From positions 1 through 32,777 of IMG/VR virus record IMGVR_UViG_3300046011_004995: DNA of 32,777 nt. One strand, written 5' to 3'. This DNA comes from a virus. The position numbers and the translations under genes are program-made. The notes beneath the pieces are model-generated. The model saw nothing but the letters and a program-made list of their open reading frames with translations. It was not told the origin of the DNA and did not search any database. Positions 15,109 through 20,353 of the stretch are shown here, one piece after another. Numbering within the stretch: the first letter of the stretch is position 1; each line of letters begins with the position of its first letter.

Positions 15109-15370
15109 CGTCAGAATCTCCGAATTCGACATTGGTGACAGCCAGCAGGAAACCAAGGGCTTGGTCATAATCCTCAGCGTGTTCATTAACTACAGCGGAG
15201 ATGCGGTCAGCCACCTGCTTATCGACCTTACGCCAGCCTTTAGATACAGCACCAATAACACTGAAGATATTACCATCAATCTTGAAGTTAACCACAGGAT
15301 ACGCCTCCTTAGGGATAGTATCAGGGATTTGCAGGTGCTTAATCATTTCCGTCAGTTTTGCATTACTCAT
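15101..15370 (-). CDS. Unknown 89-aa protein
   Basis: The protein starts MSNAKLTEMIKHLQIPDTIP and has a central beta segment (AYPVVNFKIDGNIFSVIGAV). A helix follows (DKQVADRISAVVNEHAEDYD), and the C-terminus is acidic (FGDSDDE). The alternation suggests a compact alpha/beta fold. The ATG at 15370 lies 34 nt after the P12 -10, the longest gap in the array. The stop overlaps the next gene. No family recognised. Confidence 0.77.
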   Translation of the reverse strand: MSNAKLTEMIKHLQIPDTIPKEAYPVVNFKIDGNIFSVIGAVSKGWRKVDKQVADRISAVVNEHAEDYDQALGFLLAVTNVEFGDSDDE

Positions 15371-15404
15371 GGGTTGGTATGTTGGGTTGGGGGTTGAGGA
15401 ATTC

Positions 15405-15434
15405 GTTATGCAGATTCAGTGGGGGGGGTGTCAA
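15405..15434 (-). promoter_or_regulatory. C-tract promoter P12
   Basis: -35 TTGACA at 15429-15434, 18-bp spacer beginning with eight C then ACTG, -10 CATAAC at 15405-15410. The upstream gene reads through (LDTPPTESA) and its TAA at 15406-15408 is inside the -10. A 34-nt leader region with GAATTCCTCAACCCCC follows. Confidence 0.84.
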
Positions 15435-15924
15435 GTGCCTTGGCTTTGGCCTTGGCATCGAGCATCTCCTGATAGATTCGGTCGGCCTGAGTAATATCGA
15501 ACTTAGCGATATTCTCCTTGGCTTCCTGAACAGTATACTTGAATTCATAGGGACGGATTTCACTCATCTTAATGAATCGCTTATTCCACGCAGTGCGGGA
15601 CAAGTGAGAGACATTAGTATCCAGACCCCAATAGCGGATTACGGATTCAAGGTTGGTATAGACAGTACGATGATTCTCGCCGTCATATAGCGAGTAAGAC
15701 ATAAGACAGCCGATGCCTTTAAGGAGATTAAGCCTACGCTCAATCTCAATGAGAACATCTTCAGTCATTTCGCCTGTCAGGTTATGCTGGATGTGCATCG
15801 TGCTGAAGATGAGGCATTCAAGTTCGACTTGCATCGAACAAGAGCCGTCTTCCTTGATATCCTTATACATTAGGTGCTTCTTGTTATTCAAGAAGTCTTC
15901 AGGCATTTTCCAATTGAGTGACAT
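15406..15924 (-). CDS. Unknown 172-aa protein with promoter-encoded tail
   Basis: The largest protein of the left part of the array. It contains a helical core (LECLIFSTMHIQHNLTGEMT, then DVLIEIERRLNLLKGIG), followed by YSLYDGENHRTVYTNLESVI and a charged helical C-terminus. The end, LDTPPTESA, is encoded by promoter P12. The pattern 'helix, TEDVLIEIERR, G..' is reminiscent of small phage proteins found in T4-like genomes, but I cannot name one. The ATG at 15924 is 31 nt after the P13 -10. Confidence 0.8.
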   Translation of the reverse strand: MSLNWKMPEDFLNNKKHLMYKDIKEDGSCSMQVELECLIFSTMHIQHNLTGEMTEDVLIEIERRLNLLKGIGCLMSYSLYDGENHRTVYTNLESVIRYWGLDTNVSHLSRTAWNKRFIKMSEIRPYEFKYTVQEAKENIAKFDITQADRIYQEMLDAKAKAKALDTPPTESA

Positions 15925-15955
15925 ATGGTAGTGTTGGGTTGGGGTTGAGGAATTC

Positions 15956-15985
15956 GTTTTACTGAGGGAGGGAGGGGGGTGTCAA
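15956..15985 (-). promoter_or_regulatory. C-tract promoter P13
   Basis: -35 TTGACA at 15980-15985, 18-bp spacer beginning CCCCCCTCCCTCCC, -10 TAAAAC at 15956-15961, then GAATTCCTCAACCCC in a 31-nt gap to ATG. The upstream gene stops at the TGA of TTGACA. Confidence 0.87.
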
Positions 15986-16224
15986 GGTCGGTGACAGAAG
16001 CCCCCATCAATCAGGTTTTGTGCGGTTCGCTGATGAGAACCCTGCAAGGTATAGATGATACCACTATTGATAAGAGTCTGGTAACAACTAACCATAGCAG
16101 AATGGTCGCATCCGTTTTCAATCATCATGATAGCATCGAGTGCGTCATGTATGTCTAACTGAGTCTCTTGAAGAAACTCGCCTTCATCAAATTGCTTTTC
16201 GCCACGCTTGTTTAGTTTGCTCAT
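15982..16224 (-). CDS. Unknown 80-aa protein, stop inside P13
   Basis: MSKLNKRGEKQFDEGEFLQE is a charged start. An acidic helical stretch with Met-Met follows (LDIHDALDAIMMIENGCDH), then a mixed C-terminus with two further Cys-containing segments (VSCYQTLINSG and GGFCHRP). Metal binding is not obvious. The ATG at 16224 is 6 nt from the P14 -10, so the mRNA is predicted leaderless. Function unknown. Confidence 0.77.
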   Translation of the reverse strand: MSKLNKRGEKQFDEGEFLQETQLDIHDALDAIMMIENGCDHSAMVSCYQTLINSGIIYTLQGSHQRTAQNLIDGGFCHRP

Positions 16225-16230
16225 GGAATC

Positions 16231-16260
16231 GTTTTAAGGTTTAGGGGAGGGGGGTGTCAA
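16231..16260 (-). promoter_or_regulatory. C-tract promoter P14 (leaderless)
   Basis: -35 TTGACA at 16255-16260, 18-bp spacer beginning CCCCCCTCCCCT, -10 TAAAAC at 16231-16236, GATTCC then ATG. The upstream TAA ends one base before the -35 hexamer. Confidence 0.87.
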
Positions 16261-16261
16261 G

Positions 16262-16474
16262 TTATTGGAAATCGACAACACAGTCAGGACATACAGAGAT
16301 ATCCTCAAGGCACAGGTCTTTTCCAATTGCAGTACAGTCGTAGCGATTACCGCCTAAATGACTACCGCAACATTCGCATGGGCTCTTAGAGAAATATGGC
16401 TCAAACCATTCTCCTTTAGAATCCTCATTAGGTACGAGCATAAACCTATGCTCAGATAGAAGATTTGGCTTCAT
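16262..16474 (-). CDS. Small Cys-rich (zinc-finger-like) protein, 70 aa
   Basis: From the ATG at 16474 the product is MKPNLLSEHRFMLVPNEDS followed by CECCGSHLGGNRYDCTAIG and a final CPDC. The two Cys-x-x-Cys pairs plus intervening Cys suggest a zinc-binding treble-clef or ribbon fold. This CGS.L.G.RY pattern is familiar in small phage proteins of unknown function. A longer frame from TTG 16591 would add a hydrophobic segment but runs antiparallel to the pattern of first-ATG usage, so I prefer 16474. The start overlaps the 38-aa gene by 23 nt. Confidence 0.72.
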   Translation of the reverse strand: MKPNLLSEHRFMLVPNEDSKGEWFEPYFSKSPCECCGSHLGGNRYDCTAIGKDLCLEDISVCPDCVVDFQ

Positions 16475-16568
16475 TGATAATGTTGCGGTTTCTGCTACGA
16501 ACATAGCGTTTCTTCGTTTTGAACGCCACAGTCGGAGGAGGTAAACGCTTACGATAAGTAATACGCAT
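16452..16568 (-). CDS. Very small basic protein, 38 aa
   Basis: This frame begins at the first ATG after promoter P15 (gap 25 nt). It encodes MRITYRKRLPPPTVAFKTK and then KRYVRSRNRN, a strongly basic peptide with a short hydrophilic end. It overlaps the zinc-finger-like gene in another frame, and translational coupling between the two is likely. Such basic peptides often bind nucleic acid. Confidence is limited by its length, but its position obeys the array's rule. Confidence 0.5.
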   Translation of the reverse strand: MRITYRKRLPPPTVAFKTKKRYVRSRNRNIINEAKSSI

Positions 16569-16591
16569 AGTGATTTGGTTGTTGTGTCCAA

Positions 16592-16816
16592 TCAATCTAA
16601 GGACTCAGGGTGGGGGGGGTCAAGTTCGACTTCAACAAGCCTTCCATCAACATTCTGACGGACAGTGAGGTTTTCTCCGTTGTTAACCTTGATTTCATTT
16701 TTAGTAATGAACTGCTTAATCCAAGCATTCATGTATTTATCCTGTGCTTCCTGTGCGGTTTCTGCTTCAATAGCAAATTCTACATAGAGCGTTTCAGTAA
16801 CAAGGTATTTAGGCAT
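16592..16816 (-). CDS. Unknown 74-aa protein with promoter-encoded tail
   Basis: MPKYLVTETLYVEFAIEAET then AQEAQDKYMNAWIKQFITK: a beta strand followed by the 'EAETAQEAQDKY' helix, a common design in tiny phage proteins of beta-alpha-beta-beta type. The end LDPPHPESLD is promoter P15 in translation, with the stop TGA at the edge of the -10. It is the third gene of the operon from promoter P16. The ATG at 16816 lies in an A-rich leader without a Shine-Dalgarno site. Confidence 0.76.
   Translation of the reverse strand: MPKYLVTETLYVEFAIEAETAQEAQDKYMNAWIKQFITKNEIKVNNGENLTVRQNVDGRLVEVELDPPHPESLD
16594..16623 (-). promoter_or_regulatory. C-tract promoter P15
   Basis: -35 TTGACC at 16618-16623, 18-bp spacer beginning CCCCCCACCC, -10 TAGATT at 16594-16599. 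This is the most divergent -10 of the array. The upstream gene runs through the whole promoter. Confidence 0.7.
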
Positions 16817-16831
16817 TGTGTTTATTGGGGG

Positions 16832-16993
16832 TTAAAGGTCGCAGGTGTCCTTGATATCTTCAAGGAGAACTTTAGGGTCATAAGAACCATTAGCAATATC
16901 TGCAATTACTTCTTGGTAATCTTCATATGTTGCATCAGTTCCCATCCATTGTTCTACTTCTTGCCAAGTAATTGGCTTTTTCTTTTTAGGCAT
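16832..16993 (-). CDS. Unknown 53-aa acidic protein
   Basis: The start at 16993 overlaps the stop of the 95-aa gene as ATGCCTAA. The product MPKKKKPITWQEVEQWMGTD is basic only at its very start; the rest is acidic and helical (TYEDYQEVIADIANGSYDPK) and ends in TCDL. The K-rich start and W-x-E-V helix could mediate protein contacts. The two flanking overlaps support it as a real gene even though it is short. Function unknown. Confidence 0.68.
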   Translation of the reverse strand: MPKKKKPITWQEVEQWMGTDATYEDYQEVIADIANGSYDPKVLLEDIKDTCDL

Positions 16994-17273
16994 AGGTTTT
17001 ATTGATTAGGGTTTGGAGTTCTTTGGTGTTGAGAGATTGGCACTCAAACCACGGATGTAGTTGAGTCTTGTGCCTTGATGTAGTGGCACTGTACTTGTCT
17101 GAGTTCTGATACCATTTAGTATCAAAGCCAGACCAGACAAAGATAGGGAAATGTAATCCATAAGAATAGACTACATAGTTACCATTTACCCAGCGTCCAA
17201 AGGTATTGCTACCTACGAACTCTTTTCGGTCTTGCACAAACTGTCGTGCATTTGCATTGGATGTTTTGGTCAT
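16986..17273 (-). CDS. Unknown 95-aa aromatic-rich protein
   Basis: A single beta-rich domain with an unusual density of aromatic residues (FGRWVNGNYVVYSYGLHFPI, then WSGFDTKWYQNSDKYSATTS) and a helical C-terminus (NTKELQTLINKTYA). It lacks a signal peptide. It is the first gene of a three-gene operon whose ATG is 6 nt after the P16 -10, with two downstream genes overlapping or closely spaced. No family recognised. Confidence 0.78.
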   Translation of the reverse strand: MTKTSNANARQFVQDRKEFVGSNTFGRWVNGNYVVYSYGLHFPIFVWSGFDTKWYQNSDKYSATTSRHKTQLHPWFECQSLNTKELQTLINKTYA

Positions 17274-17279
17274 GGAATC

Positions 17280-17309
17280 GTTTTAGGAATTGAGGGAGGG
17301 GGGTGTCAA
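17280..17309 (-). promoter_or_regulatory. C-tract promoter P16 (leaderless)
   Basis: -35 TTGACA at 17304-17309, 18-bp spacer beginning CCCCCCTCCCTC, -10 TAAAAC at 17280-17285, GATTCC then ATG. The -35 directly follows the CATCAAC arm of the structured element at 17310-17374. Confidence 0.87.
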
Positions 17310-17374
17310 GTTGATGAAAAAGGGCGATAGCCATTTCAGACTACCGCCCTAAAACCTTTCGGTTTTACATCAAC
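17310..17374 (-). terminator. Structured terminator / possible small RNA element
   Basis: In minus-strand order: GTTGATG (17374-17368), a GAAA-loop hairpin AAAACC/GGTTTT (17366-17351), then a 10-bp hairpin AGGGCGGTAG / CTATCGCCCT with one G-U pair (17350-17321), four T, and CATCAAC (17316-17310). The last seven bases pair with the first, so the two inner hairpins can form a three-way junction. The second hairpin plus T-tract looks like an intrinsic terminator isolating the 136-aa gene from P16. Confidence 0.65.
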
Positions 17375-17419
17375 ACAACAATAATAACCGACACTAACGC
17401 CGACAGGCTACCACACCTG
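17375..17419 (-). other. 3' untranslated region after 136-aa gene
   Basis: No gene. A 6-bp hairpin GACAGG (17416-17421) / CCTGTC (17402-17407) starts at the stop codon of the 136-aa gene; it lacks a T-tract. The rest is AT-rich and leads into the structured terminator. Confidence 0.5.
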
Positions 17420-17830
17420 TCAGAGATTCTTCTTAGGCTTTTTAGCCTTTTTGGGCTTATTAACCTTCTTCTGGAGGGCTTTGATATCCTCATTAAGCAG
17501 GGCAATCGCTCGGTCAAACTGACCAAACTTAACATGGTCTTCGAGAGCGGATTCAATACAAGAATCAACGGCTTCGCCAATCTTATCATCCACTTCATCA
17601 GTGGTGCTGTATTCCTGACTCAGAAAGTCAGTATCAACAAACTGACTGAAGTCGTAGTCGCTCAGGGGGCTGAAGTCGTAGTCATCAGGGTCAAAGTCAG
17701 ACTTAGAGATATAGTCATTCTCTTCAGGCTTTTCATTGACCTTGTCGATGAGGTCTGCGATTTCACAGTGCGTGAGCCCTGTGACCCAGAAACAGAACTT
17801 GTTACGAATGTAGAGGAGGGGGTTGGTCAT
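17420..17830 (-). CDS. Unknown 136-aa acidic protein with Lys-rich tail
   Basis: The N-terminus is mixed (MTNPLLYIRNKFCFWVTGLT). The centre is intensely acidic with a repeated DYDFS motif (SDFDPDDYDFSPLSDYDFSQ). A helical part follows and the C-terminus is a basic NKPKKAKKPKKNL tail. The acidic D/Y/F-rich stretch may mimic DNA or bind a basic protein surface, as several phage anti-host and DNA-mimic proteins do; this is inference only. The ATG at 17830 is 7 nt after the P17 -10. A terminator follows. Confidence 0.8.
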   Translation of the reverse strand: MTNPLLYIRNKFCFWVTGLTHCEIADLIDKVNEKPEENDYISKSDFDPDDYDFSPLSDYDFSQFVDTDFLSQEYSTTDEVDDKIGEAVDSCIESALEDHVKFGQFDRAIALLNEDIKALQKKVNKPKKAKKPKKNL

Positions 17831-17837
17831 GGAGTTC

Positions 17838-17867
17838 TTTTTATTTGAGGTGGGAGGGGGGTGTCAA
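17838..17867 (-). promoter_or_regulatory. C-tract promoter P17 (leaderless)
   Basis: -35 TTGACA at 17862-17867, 18-bp spacer beginning CCCCCCTCCCACC, -10 TAAAAA at 17838-17843, then GAACTCC and ATG. The upstream stop ends three bases before the -35. Confidence 0.86.
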
Positions 17868-17870
17868 GTC

Positions 17871-18362
17871 TCAGCCGAAGCGGATTTCGCCAAGGAAGGC
17901 ATACTGAAAGAGAGCATCATCAGTAACAGCATCACCGCTGGAGGGATAATCACGACCAAGAAGGAATTCAGCAAAGTGAACTCGCAGGTGGAGGGGCTGA
18001 GTGTCATCATTGACGAACTTAATCATCTTGTTGTGAAGCCATTCAGCATTCACACGGATGTAGTCAGTGATATCATTCTCTTCATCCCACATGGCAAAGT
18101 CCACATAGAGGTCGATGTAGGCGTTCTTACCTTCTTCGGTTTTAGCCTTATCAGACGCTTCATTATAGGCTTTGATTTGCTCCTTGGTGTTGGCCTTCCA
18201 GCCCCAAGAGTCTCCACCAAGACCACCCTCGATAGAGGTAGTCACGATAGACCACAGGTGGTCTGCATAGGCAGGGGTGATATCTTCCTTATAGAAAGTC
18301 AGGTGATGCTTTCGGCTGGAGATGATGATTTCGTTCGGGTCGGCTTTGGTCGTAGTTTTCAT
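17871..18362 (-). CDS. Unknown 163-aa protein
   Basis: An acidic soluble protein. Distinct parts are EIIISSRKHHLTFYKEDITP, then HLWSIVTTSIEGGLGGDSWG, an alpha-helical, charged middle, and a C-terminus ending ALFQYAFLGEIRFG. Trp and Gly positions (GGDSWGWK) suggest a real folded domain. No membrane segment, signal or metal motif. The ATG at 18362 lies 8 nt after the P18 -10 (TAAAAA). Function unknown. Confidence 0.8.
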   Translation of the reverse strand: MKTTTKADPNEIIISSRKHHLTFYKEDITPAYADHLWSIVTTSIEGGLGGDSWGWKANTKEQIKAYNEASDKAKTEEGKNAYIDLYVDFAMWDEENDITDYIRVNAEWLHNKMIKFVNDDTQPLHLRVHFAEFLLGRDYPSSGDAVTDDALFQYAFLGEIRFG

Positions 18363-18370
18363 GGGAGGTC

Positions 18371-18400
18371 TTTTTATGGTTGGGGGGAGGGGGGTGTCAA
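18371..18400 (-). promoter_or_regulatory. C-tract promoter P18 (near leaderless)
   Basis: -35 TTGACA at 18395-18400, 18-bp spacer beginning CCCCCCTCCCCCC, -10 TAAAAA at 18371-18376, GACCTCCC then ATG (8 nt). The upstream stop is two bases before the -35. Confidence 0.86.
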
Positions 18401-18402
18401 GT

Positions 18403-18639
18403 TCACAGGTTTAAGCCGTTTCCTTGGCGTAGAACTTTCTGAATGTCTTGCTGTAGTTTAAGATACTTATCAAGACGCTCACGATGTTGTACGGCTTGTT
18501 CGCCTTTAGGCATGGCTTTTTCCATATTTAGGATAACAAAAGTAAGAGATACAATCTCTGTTTCAACAACAGTCTCTGCATCAGTAAGCACATTAAGTGC
18601 ATGCTCAAGGACTATTTCAATCATAGGGTTATGTGCCAT
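18403..18639 (-). CDS. Unknown 78-aa helical protein
   Basis: The ATG at 18639 follows the TAA of the preceding gene by one base, so the two are coupled; the longer upstream frame overlaps that gene and is not used. The product is helical and amphipathic (MIEIVLEHALNVLTDAETVV, then ERLDKYLKLQQDIQKVLRQG), likely a helical hairpin or coiled coil. No family recognised. Confidence 0.72.
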   Translation of the reverse strand: MAHNPMIEIVLEHALNVLTDAETVVETEIVSLTFVILNMEKAMPKGEQAVQHRERLDKYLKLQQDIQKVLRQGNGLNL

Positions 18640-18640
18640 A

Positions 18641-18991
18641 TTATTCTTCGGTGATTTCGTTATGTTTAATATTATCTGCAAGTTCAGCACAGAGCGAGAA
18701 GTCTTCGTTGAGTTTTTCAAGCACAAGATTCTGTAGTGCTTCTATGTCAGTCCACATAAGGATGTGGAACTGATACTCACTCTGCTCTTCCATTTTGCAA
18801 TGGTCGAACTCAACGGATTCAAACTCAGCGTACCATTGGTCATCTCTCTCCTGAGAGCCCCAATATTCAAATTGGCCTATGCCACCATTGAAGATTTCAT
18901 ATACAGCCTTGCCACTAATGATGTAGCATGCACCTGCATATGTAACCTTCAGGTCGTGGAAGGTGTGCGTGTATGTTTTCTTATCGCTCAT
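18641..18991 (-). CDS. Unknown 116-aa protein
   Basis: The ATG at 18991 (MSDKKTYTHTFHDLKVTYAG) overlaps the preceding stop by 11 nt; a TTG one codon earlier is possible. The protein is beta-rich at the N-terminus (YIISGKAVYEIFNGGIGQFE), has a Trp-rich centre (YWGSQERDDQWYAEF) and ends in a helix (IEALQNLVLEKLNEDFSLCA). It is the middle gene of a three-gene operon from P19. Function unknown. Confidence 0.77.
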   Translation of the reverse strand: MSDKKTYTHTFHDLKVTYAGACYIISGKAVYEIFNGGIGQFEYWGSQERDDQWYAEFESVEFDHCKMEEQSEYQFHILMWTDIEALQNLVLEKLNEDFSLCAELADNIKHNEITEE

Positions 18992-19226
18992 CAATGATAT
19001 CGGTGCAAATCATGTCGAGGATTTCAGAGTATACATCAAGCATACCGCTGTGGAATCGCTCATAGATTTCATCCTTTTCTTCTTGGGTGAACTCAGTTCC
19101 GTTATCATTAGCCTTCTCTTCTAGGTCAGCGTCTACAAGCAAGAACGCACACATGCTATACTCTTTAGTAATCTTTTGAATCTTGTCGATTGCTTCCGAC
19201 TGTGATTTGTTGGGTTTGTTTGGCAT
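18981..19226 (-). CDS. Unknown 81-aa acidic helical protein
   Basis: MPNKPNKSQSEAIDKIQKIT continues into an acidic helical domain (EFTQEEKDEIYERFHSGMLD, then SEILDMICTDIIDER). Cys residues at both ends are not in a metal-binding arrangement. The ATG at 19226 is 9 nt from the P19 -10. It heads a three-gene operon whose promoter starts right at the 3' end of tRNA-Ile. No family recognised. Confidence 0.76.
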   Translation of the reverse strand: MPNKPNKSQSEAIDKIQKITKEYSMCAFLLVDADLEEKANDNGTEFTQEEKDEIYERFHSGMLDVYSEILDMICTDIIDER

Positions 19227-19235
19227 CAGGAATTC

Positions 19236-19265
19236 GTTTTAAGGATGGGGGGAGGGGGGTGTCAA
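19236..19265 (-). promoter_or_regulatory. C-tract promoter P19 abutting tRNA-Ile
   Basis: -35 TTGACA at 19260-19265, 18-bp spacer beginning CCCCCCTCCCCCC, -10 TAAAAC at 19236-19241, GAATTCCTG then ATG. A single base separates the -35 from the encoded CCA of tRNA-Ile. Confidence 0.87.
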
Positions 19266-19266
19266 G

Positions 19267-19342
19267 TGGTTGGCATGGAGGGAGTCGAACCCTCGACTTA
19301 GCCCTTATAAAGAGCCCACTCTAACCGCTGAGTTACATGCCA
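19267..19342 (-). tRNA. tRNA-Ile (anticodon TAT), CCA encoded
   Basis: A full cloverleaf: acceptor TGGCATG/CATGCCA, D-stem ACTC/GAGT, anticodon arm GGCTC-TTTATAA-GGGCT with two G-U pairs, and T-arm GAGGG-TTCGACT-CCCTC, then A and CCA. The anticodon UAU reads AUA, a codon often rare in bacteria. The encoded CCA is followed one base later by promoter P19. Confidence 0.9.
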
Positions 19343-19416
19343 GAAATAGGTCGGCCCTCGGAATTTGCTATCAGTTATATTCCTCTTGGCCTTGGGTTAA
19401 TTACGCCCCATTATAG
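19343..19416 (-). other. Spacer between tRNA-Thr and tRNA-Ile
   Basis: This spacer is tRNA-sized, but no T-loop motif or acceptor pairing is present, so no fifth tRNA is supported. It may be processing spacer or a decayed tRNA. Confidence 0.5.
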
Positions 19417-19491
19417 TGGAGCCCTGTGTTGGGGTTGAACCAACGACCTTCTGTTTACAAAACAGACGCACTACCGCTGTGCTAACAGGGC
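19417..19491 (-). tRNA. tRNA-Thr (anticodon TGT), CCA encoded
   Basis: Acceptor GCCCTGT/ACAGGGC, D-stem GCAC/GTGC, anticodon arm TCTGT-TTTGTAA-ACAGA, T-arm GTTGG-TTCAACC-CCAAC, discriminator T and encoded CCA. The anticodon UGU reads ACA. All four stems pair without mismatch. Confidence 0.93.
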
Positions 19492-19494
19492 AAA

Positions 19495-19566
19495 TGTCCC
19501 ATGGAGGAATCGAACCTCCATTGATGGATTAGAAATCCACTGTTCTATCCGTTGAACTAATGGGAC
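19495..19566 (-). tRNA. tRNA-Arg (anticodon TCT)
   Basis: Acceptor GTCCCAT/ATGGGAC, D-stem GTTC/GAAC, anticodon arm GTGGA-TTTCTAA-TCCAT with one G-U pair, T-arm GGAGG-TTCGATT-CCTCC, discriminator A. The CCA is not encoded. The anticodon UCU reads AGA. It lies three bases upstream of tRNA-Thr. Confidence 0.92.
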
Positions 19567-19571
19567 GAAAG

Positions 19572-19643
19572 CATCAGGGGGTGGGGTCGAACCACCGACT
19601 CACGCATTAACAGTGCGTTGTTCTACCACTGAACTACCCTGAT
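19572..19643 (-). tRNA. tRNA-Asn (anticodon GTT)
   Basis: Acceptor ATCAGGG/CCCTGAT, D-stem GTTC/GAAC, anticodon arm ACGCA-CTGTTAA-TGCGT, T-arm GGTGG-TTCGACC-CCACC, discriminator G. No encoded CCA. The anticodon GUU reads AAC/AAU. It is the first tRNA after the 70-aa gene, eight bases beyond its stop, so the cluster is probably cut from the same transcript. Confidence 0.93.
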
Positions 19644-19651
19644 AAAGTCGT

Positions 19652-19864
19652 TTAAGCCTTTACGCTGTTAGCCAGCGACAGGACGGCGGCATCACGAACC
19701 TTTCGGTGTGAGCGGAACTGACGCTGATTGTTGGCGTTGGCGGGATAGCCAATCTTAGGGTCAACGCATAAAGCCTTGAGGGCTTCAAGTGCTTCTGCAT
19801 TGTCTTTAAGTTGCGGGTATGCAAGAAGATACTTCTCGACTCGGTTAATTTCTCTTTGGTTCAT
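19652..19864 (-). CDS. Unknown 70-aa basic protein
   Basis: MNQREINRVEKYLLAYPQLK begins a helical, basic protein that continues NAEALEALKALCVDPKIGYP and ends RSHRKVRDAAVLSLANSVKA. The spacing suggests two or three helices, possibly nucleic-acid binding. Its ATG overlaps the TGA of the 151-aa gene (ATGA), so translation is coupled. The tRNA cluster follows. Function unknown. Confidence 0.76.
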   Translation of the reverse strand: MNQREINRVEKYLLAYPQLKDNAEALEALKALCVDPKIGYPANANNQRQFRSHRKVRDAAVLSLANSVKA

Positions 19865-20316
19865 GGGATTTGGATAAAAATAGTGTTGTCCGCTTGGATG
19901 TAGCCTTTGAGCGGGTTTTCGATTTGGATGTAGTCTTTAATCTTGACGCTTACGCAATGCTCCTGCTTGGAAACAGGAATCATGTCGATGAACATGCCCA
20001 CAAACTCACGACCTACAGACTCAGGATTGTTTTCACAATCTTCGATACAAAACGCCATCTTGCAGTCAAGTGTTACTTGCGTAACAGGAAAGCGTGAATC
20101 GTCTATAATTATCGGGTTGGTGTTTGTGAGTTCGGTCACAAGCATAAGAGGCACAGCGTCTTGCTTGCCAAAACAACGCAGGATATGCTTTTTCATCGTG
20201 GCATTGATGCGGGTTTTGATTTGTCTGTCAGTAAGTTCGTTGCCGTTAAGGGTGTACACACACTTAAAAACAGCCTCCATCATGAGACACGCCCTGTCGG
20301 TTATATTGTTGGTCAT
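19861..20316 (-). CDS. Unknown 151-aa protein
   Basis: A soluble beta-rich protein with a helical start (ITDRACLMMEAVFKCVYTLN) and a long beta section (PVTQVTLDCKMAFCIEDCEN, then QEHCVSVKIKDYIQIENPLK). Six Cys residues are scattered with no clear metal site. The ATG at 20316 is 7 nt after the P20 -10, with GGAG directly before it that cannot serve as a normally spaced Shine-Dalgarno. No family recognised. Confidence 0.78.
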   Translation of the reverse strand: MTNNITDRACLMMEAVFKCVYTLNGNELTDRQIKTRINATMKKHILRCFGKQDAVPLMLVTELTNTNPIIIDDSRFPVTQVTLDCKMAFCIEDCENNPESVGREFVGMFIDMIPVSKQEHCVSVKIKDYIQIENPLKGYIQADNTIFIQIP

Positions 20317-20323
20317 CTCCGTT

Positions 20324-20353
20324 CTTATATAACAGGGGGGAGGGGGGTGTCAA
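20324..20353 (-). promoter_or_regulatory. C-tract promoter P20 (leaderless)
   Basis: -35 TTGACA at 20348-20353, 18-bp spacer beginning CCCCCCTCCCCCC, -10 TATAAG at 20324-20329; AACGGAG then ATG. RusA is translated through the whole promoter (LDTPLPPVI), with its TAA at 20325-20327 in the -10. Confidence 0.88.

Noticed and set aside
17365-17598. Alternative minus-strand ORF of 77 aa in another frame
   Set aside because: It overlaps the 136-aa gene that has its own promoter and a start in the expected position; the alternative is basic and motif-free.
19343-19416. Possible fifth tRNA between Thr and Ile
   Set aside because: No T-loop, no acceptor pairing and no anticodon arm.
12177-20353. Regularly spaced repeat resembling a CRISPR array
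   Set aside because: The repeats are promoter elements with -35 and -10 boxes, spacing is irregular and the intervals hold genes; no cas genes are present.
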